Assembly: GCF_035083965.1 (NCBI RefSeq)
Contig: NC_089736.1
Span: 3,519,001 to 3,583,000 of the forward strand
Direction of reading: 5' to 3'
DNA: 64,000 nucleotides
From: Branchiostoma lanceolatum
Lineage: Eukaryota; Chordata; Leptocardii; Amphioxiformes; Branchiostomatidae
Part shown: piece after piece, positions 24,401-35,048 of the stretch
How positions within the stretch are numbered: position 1 is the stretch's first letter
How the letters are laid out: each line of letters opens with the position of its first letter
Notes under the pieces: generated by a model
Databases searched by the model: none
The model's input: the letters and a program-made list of their open reading frames with translations, nothing else
Told to the model about the DNA's origin: nothing
Program-made: the position numbers and the translations under genes

Positions 24401-24856
24401 AGCAGCATTATAAAGAGTAGGAACTATCCTGGAGGTTGTTGCCCTATGTAGCACATGTATTAGAATATCTAAGGATTTTTGCGGGGGTGAATTATGAAAG
24501 ATGTGGATCTGCGTCCCGTGGCTAAGTCACATCTGTGCCCCCCCCCCCCATTTCAATAATGCTGTTCGACCGATCTTGACATGACGAAAAGTAGTGGATG
24601 CTACTTGAAACGTCTGACCGTTTCCAAAGGCATATCCAACTGCTTGAGTGAGTAACTGCTATTTGGCGTAGTTATTACCTGGATGTCTAACCTGCATCGA
24701 CGCATGTTGTTTTATGCTCATTTGTACTGATCCGTGGCCCGGGGCTAAGTCACATCTGTGCCCCCCTTAAATCATGTTGTTTTCTGCTCATTTGTGCAGT
24801 ACGCTGGCTGGAGGCCAACAGAGATGCTGTACACTAAGGGGAAGTGGGCGGCTTAG
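15401..24856 (+). CDS. Secreted neuropeptide precursor A (spexin/galanin-like)
   Basis: Four exons: 15401-15487, 22045-22130, 22975-23056 and 24800-24856 (TAG), in phases 0, 2 and 0. The 103-residue precursor starts with a signal peptide (MVATRVVLMMG, hydrophobic to ALA at about residue 23; ACAACCATGG start context). An acidic spacer follows (DESNTDDDSLEES), then a helical part with RK and KR sites, and the last exon YAGWRPTEMLYTKGKWAA. Cleavage at SKR would free a 23-residue peptide starting YERVK. The core W-R-P-T-E-M-L-Y-T-K-G matches spexin (W-T-P-Q-A-M-L-Y-L-K-G) at 7 of 11 positions and galanin's G-W......Y..G spacing. No cysteine pairs are present, and the C-terminus lacks an amidation signal. 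Linking the first exon across 6.5 kb is inferred. Confidence 0.7.
15898..17190. repeat. Degenerate ~400-bp tandem repeat (about 3.3 units) in intron 1 of gene A
   Basis: Units begin near 15898, 16312 and 16705, with a decayed fourth from about 17070. The order in each is TTTGCCTCATCAAA, TTATTGAACAAGG, GTCAGGTAGTTAG, AAGCCCTGTTTGTTAGAAGCC, GTCGTCTCAATGC, AGTTAAACCGCACAAGTGGGG and AAGCTCAAAAT. A single dispersed piece lies at 20712-20860. Confidence 0.8.
18480..18620. repeat. Short imperfect tandem repeat (GTCAACTAATGTA)n
   Basis: CGTCAACTAATATAA, CGTCAACTAATGTAG, GTTAACTAATGTATAA and GTTAACTAATGTAAAA recur at irregular spacing with GGGTC spacers, in intron 1 of peptide gene A. Confidence 0.5.
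18805..18880 (-). mobile_element. MITE fragment related to 30540-30660
   Basis: On the minus strand it reads TCCATTCTAGCTCCAGTTCG then CTCCTCTACTC. This matches ATCCTATTCTGGCTCCGGTT CGCTCTTCTAGTC at 30563-30597. Confidence 0.45.
20712..20860. repeat. Solitary fragment of the 15898-17190 repeat unit
   Basis: TTTGAATGTGCAATCCTTTG, CCTCATCAAACGG, TTGAACAAGG, GTCAGGTAGTTAGAGCGACG, AAGCCCTGG.TGTTA and GGCCTGGGTTCAAAT follow in the array's order. The unit is therefore an interspersed element that later became tandem. Confidence 0.7.
21300..22020 (+). mobile_element. Possible LINE-like 3' end with poly(A) and (AAATC)n tail
   Basis: T-rich sequence with GGGCTAACCCTTTGTGATAG and CCTTCGGCTAG blocks ends in a 13-A run and then AAATCAAATCAAATCA at 21978-22018. 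That is a retroposon-style tail, in sense orientation, about 25 bases before the acceptor of gene A exon 2. No reverse transcriptase frame remains. Confidence 0.4.
22045..22130 (+). CDS. Acidic spacer exon of peptide gene A
   Basis: The acceptor AATGTATAG is followed by EQVDESNTDDDSLEES and a helical KLEANLALRK stretch. The donor GTAGGG leaves phase 2. Acceptors 3 or 6 bases further on are possible alternatives. Confidence 0.65.
22975..23056 (+). CDS. Spacer exon of peptide gene A with KR cleavage site
   Basis: The acceptor CTTTTACTGCAG joins in phase 2 and gives S-LVEVLREFLGEG, then a short polar stretch, SKR and YERVK. The donor is GTTTGT in phase 0. SKR is the best prohormone convertase site upstream of the conserved core. 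Confidence 0.65.
24506..24799 (+). repeat. Local duplications ahead of the peptide exon of gene A
   Basis: GGCTAAGTCACATCTGTGCC occurs at about 24520 and 24742. CATGTTGTTTTNTGCTCATTTGT occurs at 24704 and 24772 (N is A or C). The second copy of the latter ends in the true acceptor GTGCAG; the first reads GTACTG and is dead. Confidence 0.7.
24800..24856 (+). CDS. Peptide-encoding last exon of gene A
   Basis: The acceptor is CATTTGTGCAG. The exon encodes YAGWRPTEMLYTKGKWAA and a stop. It aligns with the last exon of gene B (45477-45548) over W-R-x-T-E-M-x-Y-T-x-G-K, with the intron at the same phase-0 position just after a lysine. Confidence 0.8.
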   Translation, partial: YAGWRPTEMLYTKGKWAA

Positions 24857-25537
24857 TGTCACTCCGTCAGATGGGACCTCCTGCTGATGAAGATAGCTTT
24901 CTGACCAGGCAGAGACGACTATTCTCGTGTACTTTGTTTATTGGTAGTCTGTAACAGTTATAGTTTGTAGTAGAGTTTATTGCAGTTCGCTCAAACAGCT
25001 GCTTGATAAATAGAAACTTCGCCTTAGGATTCTTTATTCATTATAATGACAACATACTCCATATAATGTTGATGAACGTTTGTCAAAGGATAAGAAGTAT
25101 CTTTTCGTAGTGATTAAAAGAAGTATCGTATTCTAGAATGGCATAGAGGTAATCTTGATATCTGCAAGACGCCAGGGTTCATGCTTATGCTACAATGCAT
25201 ATTGTCTATATATACTGCTATCATATATCTACAAATCATCTTAGCATCTTGACACATTCACAATGGCGCTCGAAACGATTGGCTTGTCTATTCAGCATAG
25301 AAGCATAGAAGACTTCCAGATTTACCTACTTGGAAATATTGTAAGATTCTGGTGATATTGTGTCTTTTCCTTTATTTCCAGTTTTATCAATATTGCCTCT
25401 CAAAATGACAGAAGAATCAAATATGTAATGTAATGCCACATTTGGATTCAACAAACAATACGTGTTCTGCTATCTCACATTACTTTTACCTCAACAAAGT
25501 GAGTTGTACGTAGTGACGTTGTATGTAGCAAAATTAG

Positions 25538-25543
25538 AATAAA
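25538..25543 (+). terminator. Candidate polyadenylation signal of peptide gene A
   Basis: AATAAA in TTAGAATAAAGCGC, about 680 bases after the stop codon. Confidence 0.4.
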
Positions 25544-28500
25544 GCGCAACTGAAAATGTAACGACTTTGATTACAACTTGCGTGTTTGATTCATTTGGGG
25601 TTTACTTGTGAAGTGCTAGTGAATTGGTAACGTGCCTTAAGCTGTATCAAGTGTCATTACATCTGTTAGATCTTAGCCTCACAGCCCTATATGGCTTATG
25701 ATTAGACACAAAGGAAGTTGTGAATCAAAGAGACCGCCGCTATAGACCTGTTTCAAACAGTTATTCCATCCTTTCCATTCAAATGGTTTGATAAAACACT
25801 CAGGAAGTAGACCGCAGCAATCTGTAAAAAAGGCAGTTGTGAATCAAATAGGCCGCTATAGAGCTCATTTAAACCACCCTTCCCATTCGAATGATTTGAT
25901 AAAACACCCAGGAAGTAGACCGCAGCAATCTACTGTACATAACTGGTGGTGAGGGCGTCTAATCAGTTTGCCACGAGTCGCTGCCGGAGCCTTGGAACCA
26001 TGTCAATCAAAACATGCATATGAAATGAAGCCTACGGAGTCGTGTTCGAGCATGTGCAATGGACGATACGTCTTGAAAGTAAGTGACATATTTGAATACG
26101 TTTTGTATTAAGTCGAGACGTAGACGAGGAAAAGGCAGCCCTGTTAAAACCAACGCTACTACACATTTTTATCAAAAAAAGTAGGACTTCCATTCTACTC
26201 AAACGACTTTAACAGGATTTCAATGCCTGCTGACTTGACAAAAGAAACTTGTCAAAATGCCTTTAAAATGGAGTAATCTTTTTGCAACACCAGTGTCTTC
26301 TGTCGTCAAGTTAGATGTGATCGGTACGCGAAGTGTTACGTTGTAATTACTACCACCAACGCATGGCAAGGAAACTGTAGATAGGGAATATCCTGTAATG
26401 TTGTCTTTTAGCCTTTGTGGTTTTCTTCTTATTACCTCCGTGAAGGAGGTCAATGACCCCCAACGGGGATATTGTTACTCCGTAAAGGAGGCCAATGACC
26501 TCCGATAGGAGTACTGGTCTTGTCTGGTTTTGTGAGTTCGCAGCTATAACTCAAGATCCTTTTCATGGATTTGCTTGAATTTTAGCACGTTAGGAGTCAT
26601 TGATGCCTGGCAATTTTGGGCACCGTAGCATGCAGAATATTTTCTGTCTGTGTTTGTGTGTTGGCACCTATAACTCAAGAGCTTTTGGATGGATTTGTTT
26701 GAATTTCAGCATGTCAGTAATCAAGTCCAAATGATGCCCGGTGATTAGCGGCACCGCAGCAGTTTATTTTCTGTCAGTGTTTGTGTGTACGCTTCTATAA
26801 CTCAAGAGCCTTCTCGAGGATTGTTTGAATTCTAGCATGTCAGTAGTTATTTTGTCCCAATGATGCCTGGCGATTGGGGGCACCTTAGCTGTATATTTTC
26901 TATCTGTGTTTGCGTGTTCGCACCTATAACTCATTATCCCTTTGATTGATGTTTTTTTCTTCAAAACTATGGCTTGTCAGTAGTTATTTTGTCCCAATGA
27001 TGCCTGGCGATTTGCGGCACCTTAGCTGTATATTTTCTGTCTGTGTTTGTGTGTTCGCAGCTATAACTCAAGGGCCCTTTGATGGATTTGTTTGGATGCT
27101 GGAATGTTGATCAATCTGTATCATTGAGGTCCGATAATGCATGGCGATATTTAGCATCGTAGCAGTATCTTCATAATTGTACCAAGCAGAACAATTACCA
27201 TTACCCACATAATTTGTCCGCCCCCATTCCCTCCCCCGGGACGTGAGATTATTGCTTTTGGGATCTCAGGAGATTCTGGTCAACTGCTTCTTTTAATAGT
27301 TGCCCACGTAAGACCATAGCTGCTTACATGATGGGGAAGAATCAACTTTCTACTCATATTAAACCTCCAAATTCTATTTTGCTCACCGATACTCGGCTAG
27401 TAAATGCGTATTGTTCTGCTTGTTCAGAAGTAATCAGCCTTTTATTTGGGATGGGGAGGTTGCCTCGTTGACAAATGGTTCGACAAATTAGCTAGTGGTC
27501 CTCTTGATAATGTTAGATGATTACCACATCAACCTCAATCATTACTTAGGGATCTAAATGCGATCTTCGGCTAGCATAGATAGTAATTTAGATTGTGAAT
27601 GAGCATGCGATTTAACTCTTGTTTAAATCTGGACTTTGATTCATCTTGCCAATGTGAATAATGTCGACGACAGAACTGCAACGTCAGTACTGCAACTTCA
27701 AACAGAGTCATGACAATAACGAAGATGATGTTTAAGAATCTCACGTGCTACTTACGTCACACGCGAAACATTAATCATAGTCAGATGACACAACGCTGCT
27801 TTATATTGAACATCAATCAATTAATTTGATAGAAAAGAAGGCTCCGGAAATTAACCTGCATCATCTTCGCAGCTGAGGCCACGCTTATACTAATGGATGA
27901 TTAATAGTCATATGTGATATCTGTGGTCATTTTGCTAATGTTTCAATACGCCCTACTTTCCACAAACTTCTCGGCTGGAATTGCGAAACAGTAAACGGAT
28001 GATCTTTCACGTAGGTTTCTCCGGGAGAAGACACAGTCACGACTTTGGTCCGCTGTTTAAAGAATCGTTACAGAAGGAAATTAAATCGTCTGGATAGGAG
28101 GGCGCCAGCTAGCCCACCGAGGCGTAGAAAACACTTTAACATCGTTATGATGTCTCCTAACATGAGATTTCTGTCGCTACCTCTCGTTTCAATGATACGA
28201 TTATGTATACTGTACACTTAGAAATGATTCATTGCATTTCCCATGGCTTTTAAATACATGGTTCACGGAAGGTAACGGCAAAACTACAATATGGAAGAGC
28301 TAGCAGTTTGCAACAAATTTGACAAAACATCGGCGACAACTTATTCTATGGGATCATTACATATTATCAACTCCATCAAGCAATCAAAGTCATTTGTCAT
28401 TATTACACTGTCTAGTACCTCTAAATACAGAAATCGATGAACATAATGATGTTCTTCGAAGTTGTTAATCATCTAGATTATATATATCAGTGATGAAAGC

Positions 28501-28900
28501 AATGAAATATATTATGTCAGTGATCAAATAAATAAAATAGTCTTCATGATATAAGTGCGGCAAGTGTATGCATTGCTTGCAAACAAGTGAAAGGATAGTG
28601 TAAACTACCTTGAATCCAGGCTTTCTTTTGGTCCCAAAGCCATACGAATGACCATTATCGATACAAGGACTGCCGATACTTGCTAGGGTCGAGGTTAATG
28701 GTGCGAATCGGCATGATGCAATCGTTTCAGGAAATCGATTCGCACGACAAGTATTCTTGGGGCCGTCAGTAGATCCACGATGCACTTAATATAGAGAAAG
28801 GATTCGTTCATCAGCAAACCAATTTTTTTTTACACCACAACCATTTCTTAAATCACAACCATCTTTCCGGGAGGGAACTGGAGACGCGTGGTTCTAGTTA
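25544..28900. other. Intergenic between genes A and B, left half; repeats only
   Basis: Contains a local duplication at 25720-25940 (AGGAAGTAGACCGCAGCAATC twice, with AGGCAGTTGTGAATCAAA-type flanks) and the array at 26430-27170. A 106-codon minus-strand frame (28465-28785) has no signal peptide, splice support or motif. Confidence 0.45.
26430..27170. repeat. Tandem ~120-bp repeat array of a dispersed family
   Basis: The array opens with TTACCTCCGTGAAGGAGGTC. About five units follow, each with CTGTCTGTGTTTGTGTG, TATAACTCAAGAGC, GGATTTGTTTGAATT, AGCATGTCAGTAGT, AATGATGCCTGGCGAT and GGCACC. It is the same family as 1108-1245. Confidence 0.85.
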
Positions 28901-28912
28901 CGAACTTTTATT

Positions 28913-29132
28913 CAGCCTCCTTTGCCTGCCTTCTGGGCTGCGCCGGCGTTTTTTTGGGGGGGGGGGGGCTGATTCGCGATTTTTAGCTAATGCCAGGGTC
29001 TTTAGCTGGAAAATTCGTATTCCCAGCAGTGGACCACGGGCCCTGATAAGTTCAAATTCGCGAAAAAGTACTCTCCCTCAAAAAAAAAAAAAAAACACCG
29101 GCGCCGCCCAGAATGCCTACAAAGAAGGCTAC
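28913..29132. mobile_element. Palindromic MITE with ~45-bp terminal inverted repeats
   Basis: The left end CAGCCTCCTTTGCCTGCC then TTCTGGGCTGCGCCGGCG plus a T run is inverted at the right end as (A)n CACCGGCGCCGCCCAGAA then TGCCTACAAAGAAGGCT. Both arms continue with a homopolymer and ATTCGCGA. There is no coding capacity. Confidence 0.75.
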
Positions 29133-29139
29133 TGTCGCC

Positions 29140-31590
29140 CAGATCGGTAGGTTTCGCCAATTTGGCTTCTTCAGTGGCTAAATGATCAATGACACGTGCG
29201 ATACGATCAGCCTTCATTACCTTAAAAATCTCATCTGAATCTCTACAAGAAGAGGTAATCCTTATCGTACTCTTAGTGAAAGTTAACTGGTGACCTATTT
29301 CCACCACCCACGTAAGTGGCTACGTTTGCAATGCATAAGAAGATACCAATCAAGGGATGGATGCTAACCTTTCCACGAAATACCTTGCGATCATCATATG
29401 TGCATGTGACAATGAGGCGTATCTATTGTACGTTATAATCTATGCTATGATAATCGAAGTGATTATGATACATCAACTAGGAAGGCGTTATGTTGTGCAT
29501 TATCTTAATTTCGTTTATGATAAACCATATTTGGTTACCTGTACCAATCTTTTAAAGACTTTCGACGTCTCGCTATGCTATATACGATATTCCAAAACAA
29601 ATTTCCTGCCAACGTATCAATATCAGCTGCAGAAAGATTTAAATAAACAACATTTTAATCATATCACTGTTAGACCTTAGGTGATATATTCAATTTCCTA
29701 TGTAACGTGCTATTTGTCTTTAAAGTAAAATATATTTGATTGAAGTTTGCCTACAGGAAATAAGTACCTGTACCAGTTGTTTTTTAAAATCTAAAATCTG
29801 ACAATTCAATATCTAAAAATTTCATATCTAAAATCTGAAGTTTGTAGAAAATTATTCGCACCTCACAATTATTCAAGTCTCTTTTGAATTTGTTGCCTCT
29901 TCAATGAAATGTGAATGAAATGTAGTGCGGTGAAATTTGGACAATTTCAAAATTCATTTGTGGTTTGATAACAATAGCAAAACTATGACAGTGAGCAGTA
30001 ATCAGAAAGCAAATAGTTAAATTATACAGTAGTTGAAAGAAGAACAATGCCACTTTTCACATAACAAAATCAATGAAAAGTTATGAAGGGTTTCAATAAT
30101 TTTGTTGCTAACTGTGCCAATTAAGTGCAGACTCCCAGGCATCTTTGCCCCCCCCCAGTCAAGTTGAAGACACGCCCATACGTTTTGTAAGAACAACCTG
30201 CTTTTCCTACATGTACTTGCATATAGGTAGTTAAAATAATTGTAGTGTCTCACTAACGGAGGCTTCAACATATCTATTGGCACAGGCAACATCCGTCCAG
30301 CCGTGATATTCAGACCGTAACTGTATCTGTATGTATATATCCGGTATAACCGGCCTTCGGCGTAACACACCAGCTTCGCAGGCACACGGCACATGGTTAT
30401 GTTACACTCCACAACCTGTCACACCTAGCCTGTGTACATCTATCTGTAAGCGCTGTTTAAAGCTGTCTGATGAGAATGCACCTACAGTACTTGGTGGCGA
30501 CGAGTTCTGGTCTACGATGGTTTAACGCTATTGTTACCGAGACTGTCTATCCTGGTTTACATCCTATTCTGGCTCCGGTTCGCTCTTCTAGTCGTTTCCA
30601 TGCCGAATATTCGGTAGGAAAAAATTAGACGAGCGGACTGAAGATAGAACGGGATGAGTGCGAGGCTAGGGAATGTCACCGAGGGACCACCATGTCTAAC
30701 TAGGCATAGCATCGAAATGATTACACGAAAGAGGGAAACAAAAAATCCCGCCAGATGGTAGGATTTATGAGATCGAAGATGAACAAATCCATGCTTCTGA
30801 AATGCATTTCACGCCAGCTAATCTTTTCTCTTGACATTAAAGTCAACTTTGGATAATCTGTCGTCATCAGAGAGCCGTTATTTCCACATGTTGACAGTAA
30901 ATATGTGATTCTGTAAAGTGCCATGTTACTGAAGAGACCAAATACGCTGTCATATTGATTTATAACGTGAACGGTGACGATTTTATAGCTATTCAAAAGG
31001 ATCGTATGTTTAAAAAGAAACATAAAGTGGTCGGATGCAATTTGCTCGTATTGAGTACGGGAAGTGATGACATTCCAGAGCTCACACACCACAACATAAG
31101 ACATTTTTCCATGCGACTAAAGATCCTCTCTGGGCCTTCTTTTATTGATATATACCAAAAGAAGTCAAGATTTACACAGAATGGTTGATCGCTTTACAGG
31201 ATAATGGCAGTACGAAAATGTCTGTAACGTGCCGAGGCCCACAGTTGTCATTGAACATGTGCGTTACACTCGCTTTCCACTAGATGCTGCAACCGTGCTG
31301 TGACCGCTGAACGTCCAAAGATTTGACAGATCGCTAAACGAATTTCATGGTTAAAGAACGATTTTCAAAACGTTTCGTGTTGTTTTGTTGTCTTTTAAAT
31401 CATACTTTTACATCTTGCATCATATTCCAAGGGTCACACAGATCCAATTTTGGTTGCTGCACGATCTCTAAGTGATCGCCGTCTAGTTCTCAATGACGAT
31501 GCCAAATACGTTTAACCTACGCAGCTTAACTGTAATGGAGCATTTGTGTCCGGGAGCATTATTTCATTTTAAGTCTTAAGCGGCAATTCC
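29140..31590. other. Intergenic; no gene supported
   Basis: Several frames of 100-130 codons exist on both strands (for example 29357-29680 + and 30017-30412 -). They are AT-driven, lack splice context or known motifs, and are taken as chance. Confidence 0.4.
30540..30660. mobile_element. Small palindromic MITE-like element
   Basis: CATCCTATTCTGGCTCCGGT TCGCTCTTCTAG is partly inverted at AGACGAGCGGACTGAAGATAG AACGGGATG about 50 bases on. A related arm lies at 18805-18880. Confidence 0.45.
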
Positions 31591-31599
31591 TGGAAGTTG

Positions 31600-31850
31600 G
31601 AGACGAGAGTCTTTAACACGCGTACCTTGCGTCCTGACGTGAATGTGACGCGACAGGAATACCACGTCAATGCCATCATTCCACTAGGCGGCAAACGCGC
31701 TGCCACCTCATCTGCATGTCATCTTCATCAGGGCAATACTGAAGATGTGACAAACAGTCATCTAAACGTCGGCTCTTGTAAATACTTGGTTGTGAATAAA
31801 AGACCTTTGTTATTCAGTCATTCACCAACCTGATGAAGTTATTCACCGAT
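31600..31850 (+). mobile_element. Retroelement end fragment (Penelope-like candidate)
   Basis: TGAAGATGTGACAAACAGTC, ATCTAAACGTCGG, TTGGTTGTGAATAAAAGAC, ATTCAGTCATTCACC and CAACCTGATGAAGTTATTC match, in the same order, the reverse complement of 59540-59650. GAAGA.GGTGACA...AAACGTCGG blocks are, from memory, typical of Penelope-like element ends. The class is tentative. Confidence 0.4.
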
Positions 31851-32220
31851 GTAGAAAGATTCGTTTATATCTATGAGATCCGTCAAATTGTAGGTCGCAG
31901 CGCTGTCGTCGTCCTAGTACAATAGGCGTGTAAATAATGTTTTTCTTTCGCACAGTAGCCTCATGAGTCAGCTGCTTATCCCAACTGTTCGTCCAACTAG
32001 AAGTCACGTGGTTGCTTTCAACCAATGTGAAGCTTTTATTTGAACTCGATGACTAATAAGGCTTTTCAGCACCTACGTGCGCCTGTCATGTGAATAGAGG
32101 GTGGATCTGAAAAGACGATTAAATTGGAGGTTTGTTCCCTCCCGCGGTTCTGACGTACACACACCGGAAGAGGTGCCACGTACATGTATATGAGTCGTTG
32201 CCCCCGCTCCTCCGCACGCC

Positions 32221-32286
32221 TATATCAGAGTCGCCAACTGGATACCGCATAGTCCGGACCTGCTACTACCTGCAGTCAAGGTAAGT
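32221..32286 (+). promoter_or_regulatory. Candidate TATA promoter and non-coding first exon
   Basis: CCTATATCAGAG at about 32219-32230 is followed some 55 bases later by CTGCAGTCAAG|GTAAGTGG. The donor at 32281 matches the consensus at every position. No ATG lies between, so this would be a 5' UTR exon. It could splice to acceptor-like sites at 35122 (CATCACCACCAG) or 35144, just before the gene B start codon. Confidence 0.4.
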
Positions 32287-32884
32287 GGAGCCTCAACTTT
32301 TGATGAGGTACACTTTTGCGGACATTGGATTCATATCTGTGCACAAAGATGCTTAGGGTGAACTCTATATGGTTTAATGCGTGTGTGCAAAGATTCTGAA
32401 GGTTTTCTTTAAAAAGTACGAGAATTGTTCTGCGTGCCGCGACGGGGCGATTTTACTGGGTTTTTTTTATATCAGGGAGATTGAAACACCAGCATTCTTA
32501 TGTTTTCATGAAAGTAGGCGAAATATGATGATATAAGTAAATATTGCTTTTAGAATTTGGATTGGGAAGAAAGAAAACACTAAAGCAGTCACAGAACAGT
32601 TGGGATAAATTTGATAAGAAGGCAGACTAGGCCAAATGCAATATCATATACTGTCAGCAAATGCGGTCGTTGACAGTTCATGTAAGTGGAAATATCATCG
32701 GGCGTCAAAAGCGCCAGGCTATGTCGTTAAAAGTAAATGTTATCTTTTTCTTCTGGTCGATGTTTTTATCTTTACTTTTACGAGGCATTGCATCATAAAT
32801 CAGATTGTTGAGTAAGAGATCCAGAATCTTTTCGTTTCATATATTCGCGCATTCATTTATTCTGATAGTCATCACCGATTTCTA

Positions 32885-33025
32885 TCATTCATTCACTTAT
32901 TCATTAACTGACTCACCCAACAAACCCACTCACCCACCTAACCACCCTTCACTCACTCACTCACTCACTCACTCATTCACTCACTTATTCACTCACTCAC
33001 TCACTCACTCACTCACTCAATAAAT
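32885..33025 (+). repeat. (CACT)n microsatellite
   Basis: Runs of ACTC and TCAC units with occasional TTCA interruptions. Apparent Ser-Leu-Thr-His repeats here are not coding. Confidence 0.9.
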
Positions 33026-33586
33026 CATAACAATTTCAGCAAGGCATTTAGCCCATCTTCAACCTTAATCTTGTCAACTGTAGCCCACTGTTTTTGCCTT
33101 AGGACGAGTTTGTCTTCCTATTTTTCAATCTAAACATGATTGAATCCATGCAGCGGAAATTACTGCATGGATTTGACAGCTTGTGAATGTCATTAGGGAA
33201 AGTGATTTCATCTCCTGTGGAGATATTTGATTAGCTTTCCGCTGGGCACACAGGGCTTTTTTCATGGTGATTTACTTTGAAATGAAGTTAACGTCAATGT
33301 TATACAAACAAGTAGCATTCTAACAATTTTGCCCATGCAGTCCGCGATATTACCACAGGTGAAAATAATGTAAGTTATACAGAGCCAAAGACTGGGTGGG
33401 CGTCATATGTTGGTGCTGGCGTCATTAAACATTGTCTAAATTCCTTAAAAAAACCCACTATGGTTAATCTGCAGCATACTCATGAGCAAGGATAAGAGTT
33501 CTATATGAGGTAGCACAACACAGCACTAGACATGGACTTTTATCAATCTTGCTGGCCGTTCATAGTGCCACATCATGGCGATTGTT

Positions 33587-33769
33587 TAGCCGCCATAGCA
33601 GGCTCTCTGGGTCTTTTTGGGGTTTATAATACACTTTCGCTGATGACTCATTTTTTCCCGGGCCATACGGTTACGGGCTGGCTGCACAAACGAGCAAAAA
33701 ATAATAATTAATCAGCAAAGGTGTATTATAAGCGCCCCAAAAGGTCCAGAGAGCCTGCGACGGAGGCTA
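33587..33769. mobile_element. Palindromic MITE, hAT-like, with target-site duplication
   Basis: The left arm TAGCCGCCATAGCAGGCTCT then CTGGGTCTTTTTGGGG is inverted on the right (CCCCAAAAGGTCCAGAGAG then CCTGCGACGGAGGCTA). The element is flanked by GCGATTGT on the left and GCGATTGC on the right, a 7-8 bp direct repeat as hAT transposases leave. A half copy sits at 9698. Confidence 0.75.
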
Positions 33770-34307
33770 GCGATTGCACCACACCCAAAATACTCTAATT
33801 AGATTACACCATTAGTCTTCGTCATTTTCTGGATCCGCTCAAAGTCTGTTTCCTCTGACGCATGACCGATGGTCGATAGGTAATTAGGCATGTGATATGC
33901 ATCTGCTTCCAGTAGAATTTCTAGGTTCATAAATGACAATAAAAGAGTATACTAATTATAATGGAAGCAGGGGCTAGAATCCACAAGAAGGAAGTGGAAA
34001 GAAGACCCTGGACTAAAGAGTCAGCTTCGTTCCTCTTACATTTTCTTTTGCTAGAATAGACAAAAGTATAGTAAAAAGATGATAAAAGACTTCATAAGCA
34101 AAGAAGGGAACAGGCGGTAAAGAAAGTCACGTCTACAAGATGAAAGCGGAAAGACTATTTGGGACTAATTAATGAGCTAGTTTCGTCCGTCTTCTTTTGT
34201 TAACATAGACGAGAAACATGGTAAAAAGAGAAGAAAATACTTCACAAGGAAGAAAGGAACAGACGCACATTGGGACAAGAAACGCACATCCTTTTTCTGA
34301 ATCCCAT

Positions 34308-34523
34308 TGTGCGTATATTCATGTGCGCATGATCATGAGTTGCGTTATAATATTTTTTTTTGTAGCTTTGGTAAAGTTTGCGGGGAAGAAGTTGTTTTCT
34401 ACTTCAACACACCGCCGCGCAGCCTGGTTATCGAACCAAAGAAATTACTTTTTCAGCCGCAAACTTTACATAAACCAATGTAAATATGCAACTCATGCGG
34501 ACTTGCATATACGCACGTGTGAG
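34308..34523. mobile_element. Palindromic MITE-like element upstream of gene B
   Basis: Left GTGCGTATATTCATGTGCGC ATGATCATGAGTTGC...GTAAAGTTTGCGG is inverted on the right as CCGCAAACTTTAC...GCAACTCATGCGGAC TTGCATATACGCAC. Identity of the ~80-bp arms is moderate, so this is an old copy. Confidence 0.6.
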
Positions 34524-35048
34524 GGGGCTTTAAGACGTAGGTAATTAATGACTGTGATCTGTCGATACGGATTCAGATCAGCCGGAACGGACCCAGGCCT
34601 CACACAGAAAACCAATATAAAACCAAAATATCAATGGTCTACAGCAACAATAAGTCTCGTTTTTGATATCATCATCTTAACCGAAATTAGGTTTATGGCT
34701 AGAACAATTAGGCCACCAATTCTACCCATGGGTTCAATGGTCTAGACAATACTGTTGATGAGAAAATCCAGACCAAAAGTAAACTTTAAGAAATGTTTGC
34801 TGAGGAGTAACATAAGCGCCTCTAACCCCCATGACGAGTTATACATTCAGATTCAACGACAAATTTGTTCATAGATTAGTCCTTATTGTCTAGCAGATTG
34901 TCTCACGAAGCTACGGTGGTTTCTCTCGAGCCCCTGATCTTATGAACCTGCGGATCATCCACCAGATTGGCTAAAAGCTTATCCCTCCCTCTCTTAACAA
35001 ACAATAAAAGACCGCGCATACAGTATTTCCCTATTGGTCCATTAGGCT

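Noticed and set aside
28465..28785. Minus-strand frame with YGFGTKR as an allatostatin-like precursor
   Set aside because: A single weak motif, no signal peptide, no repeated peptides and no amidation glycine before KR.
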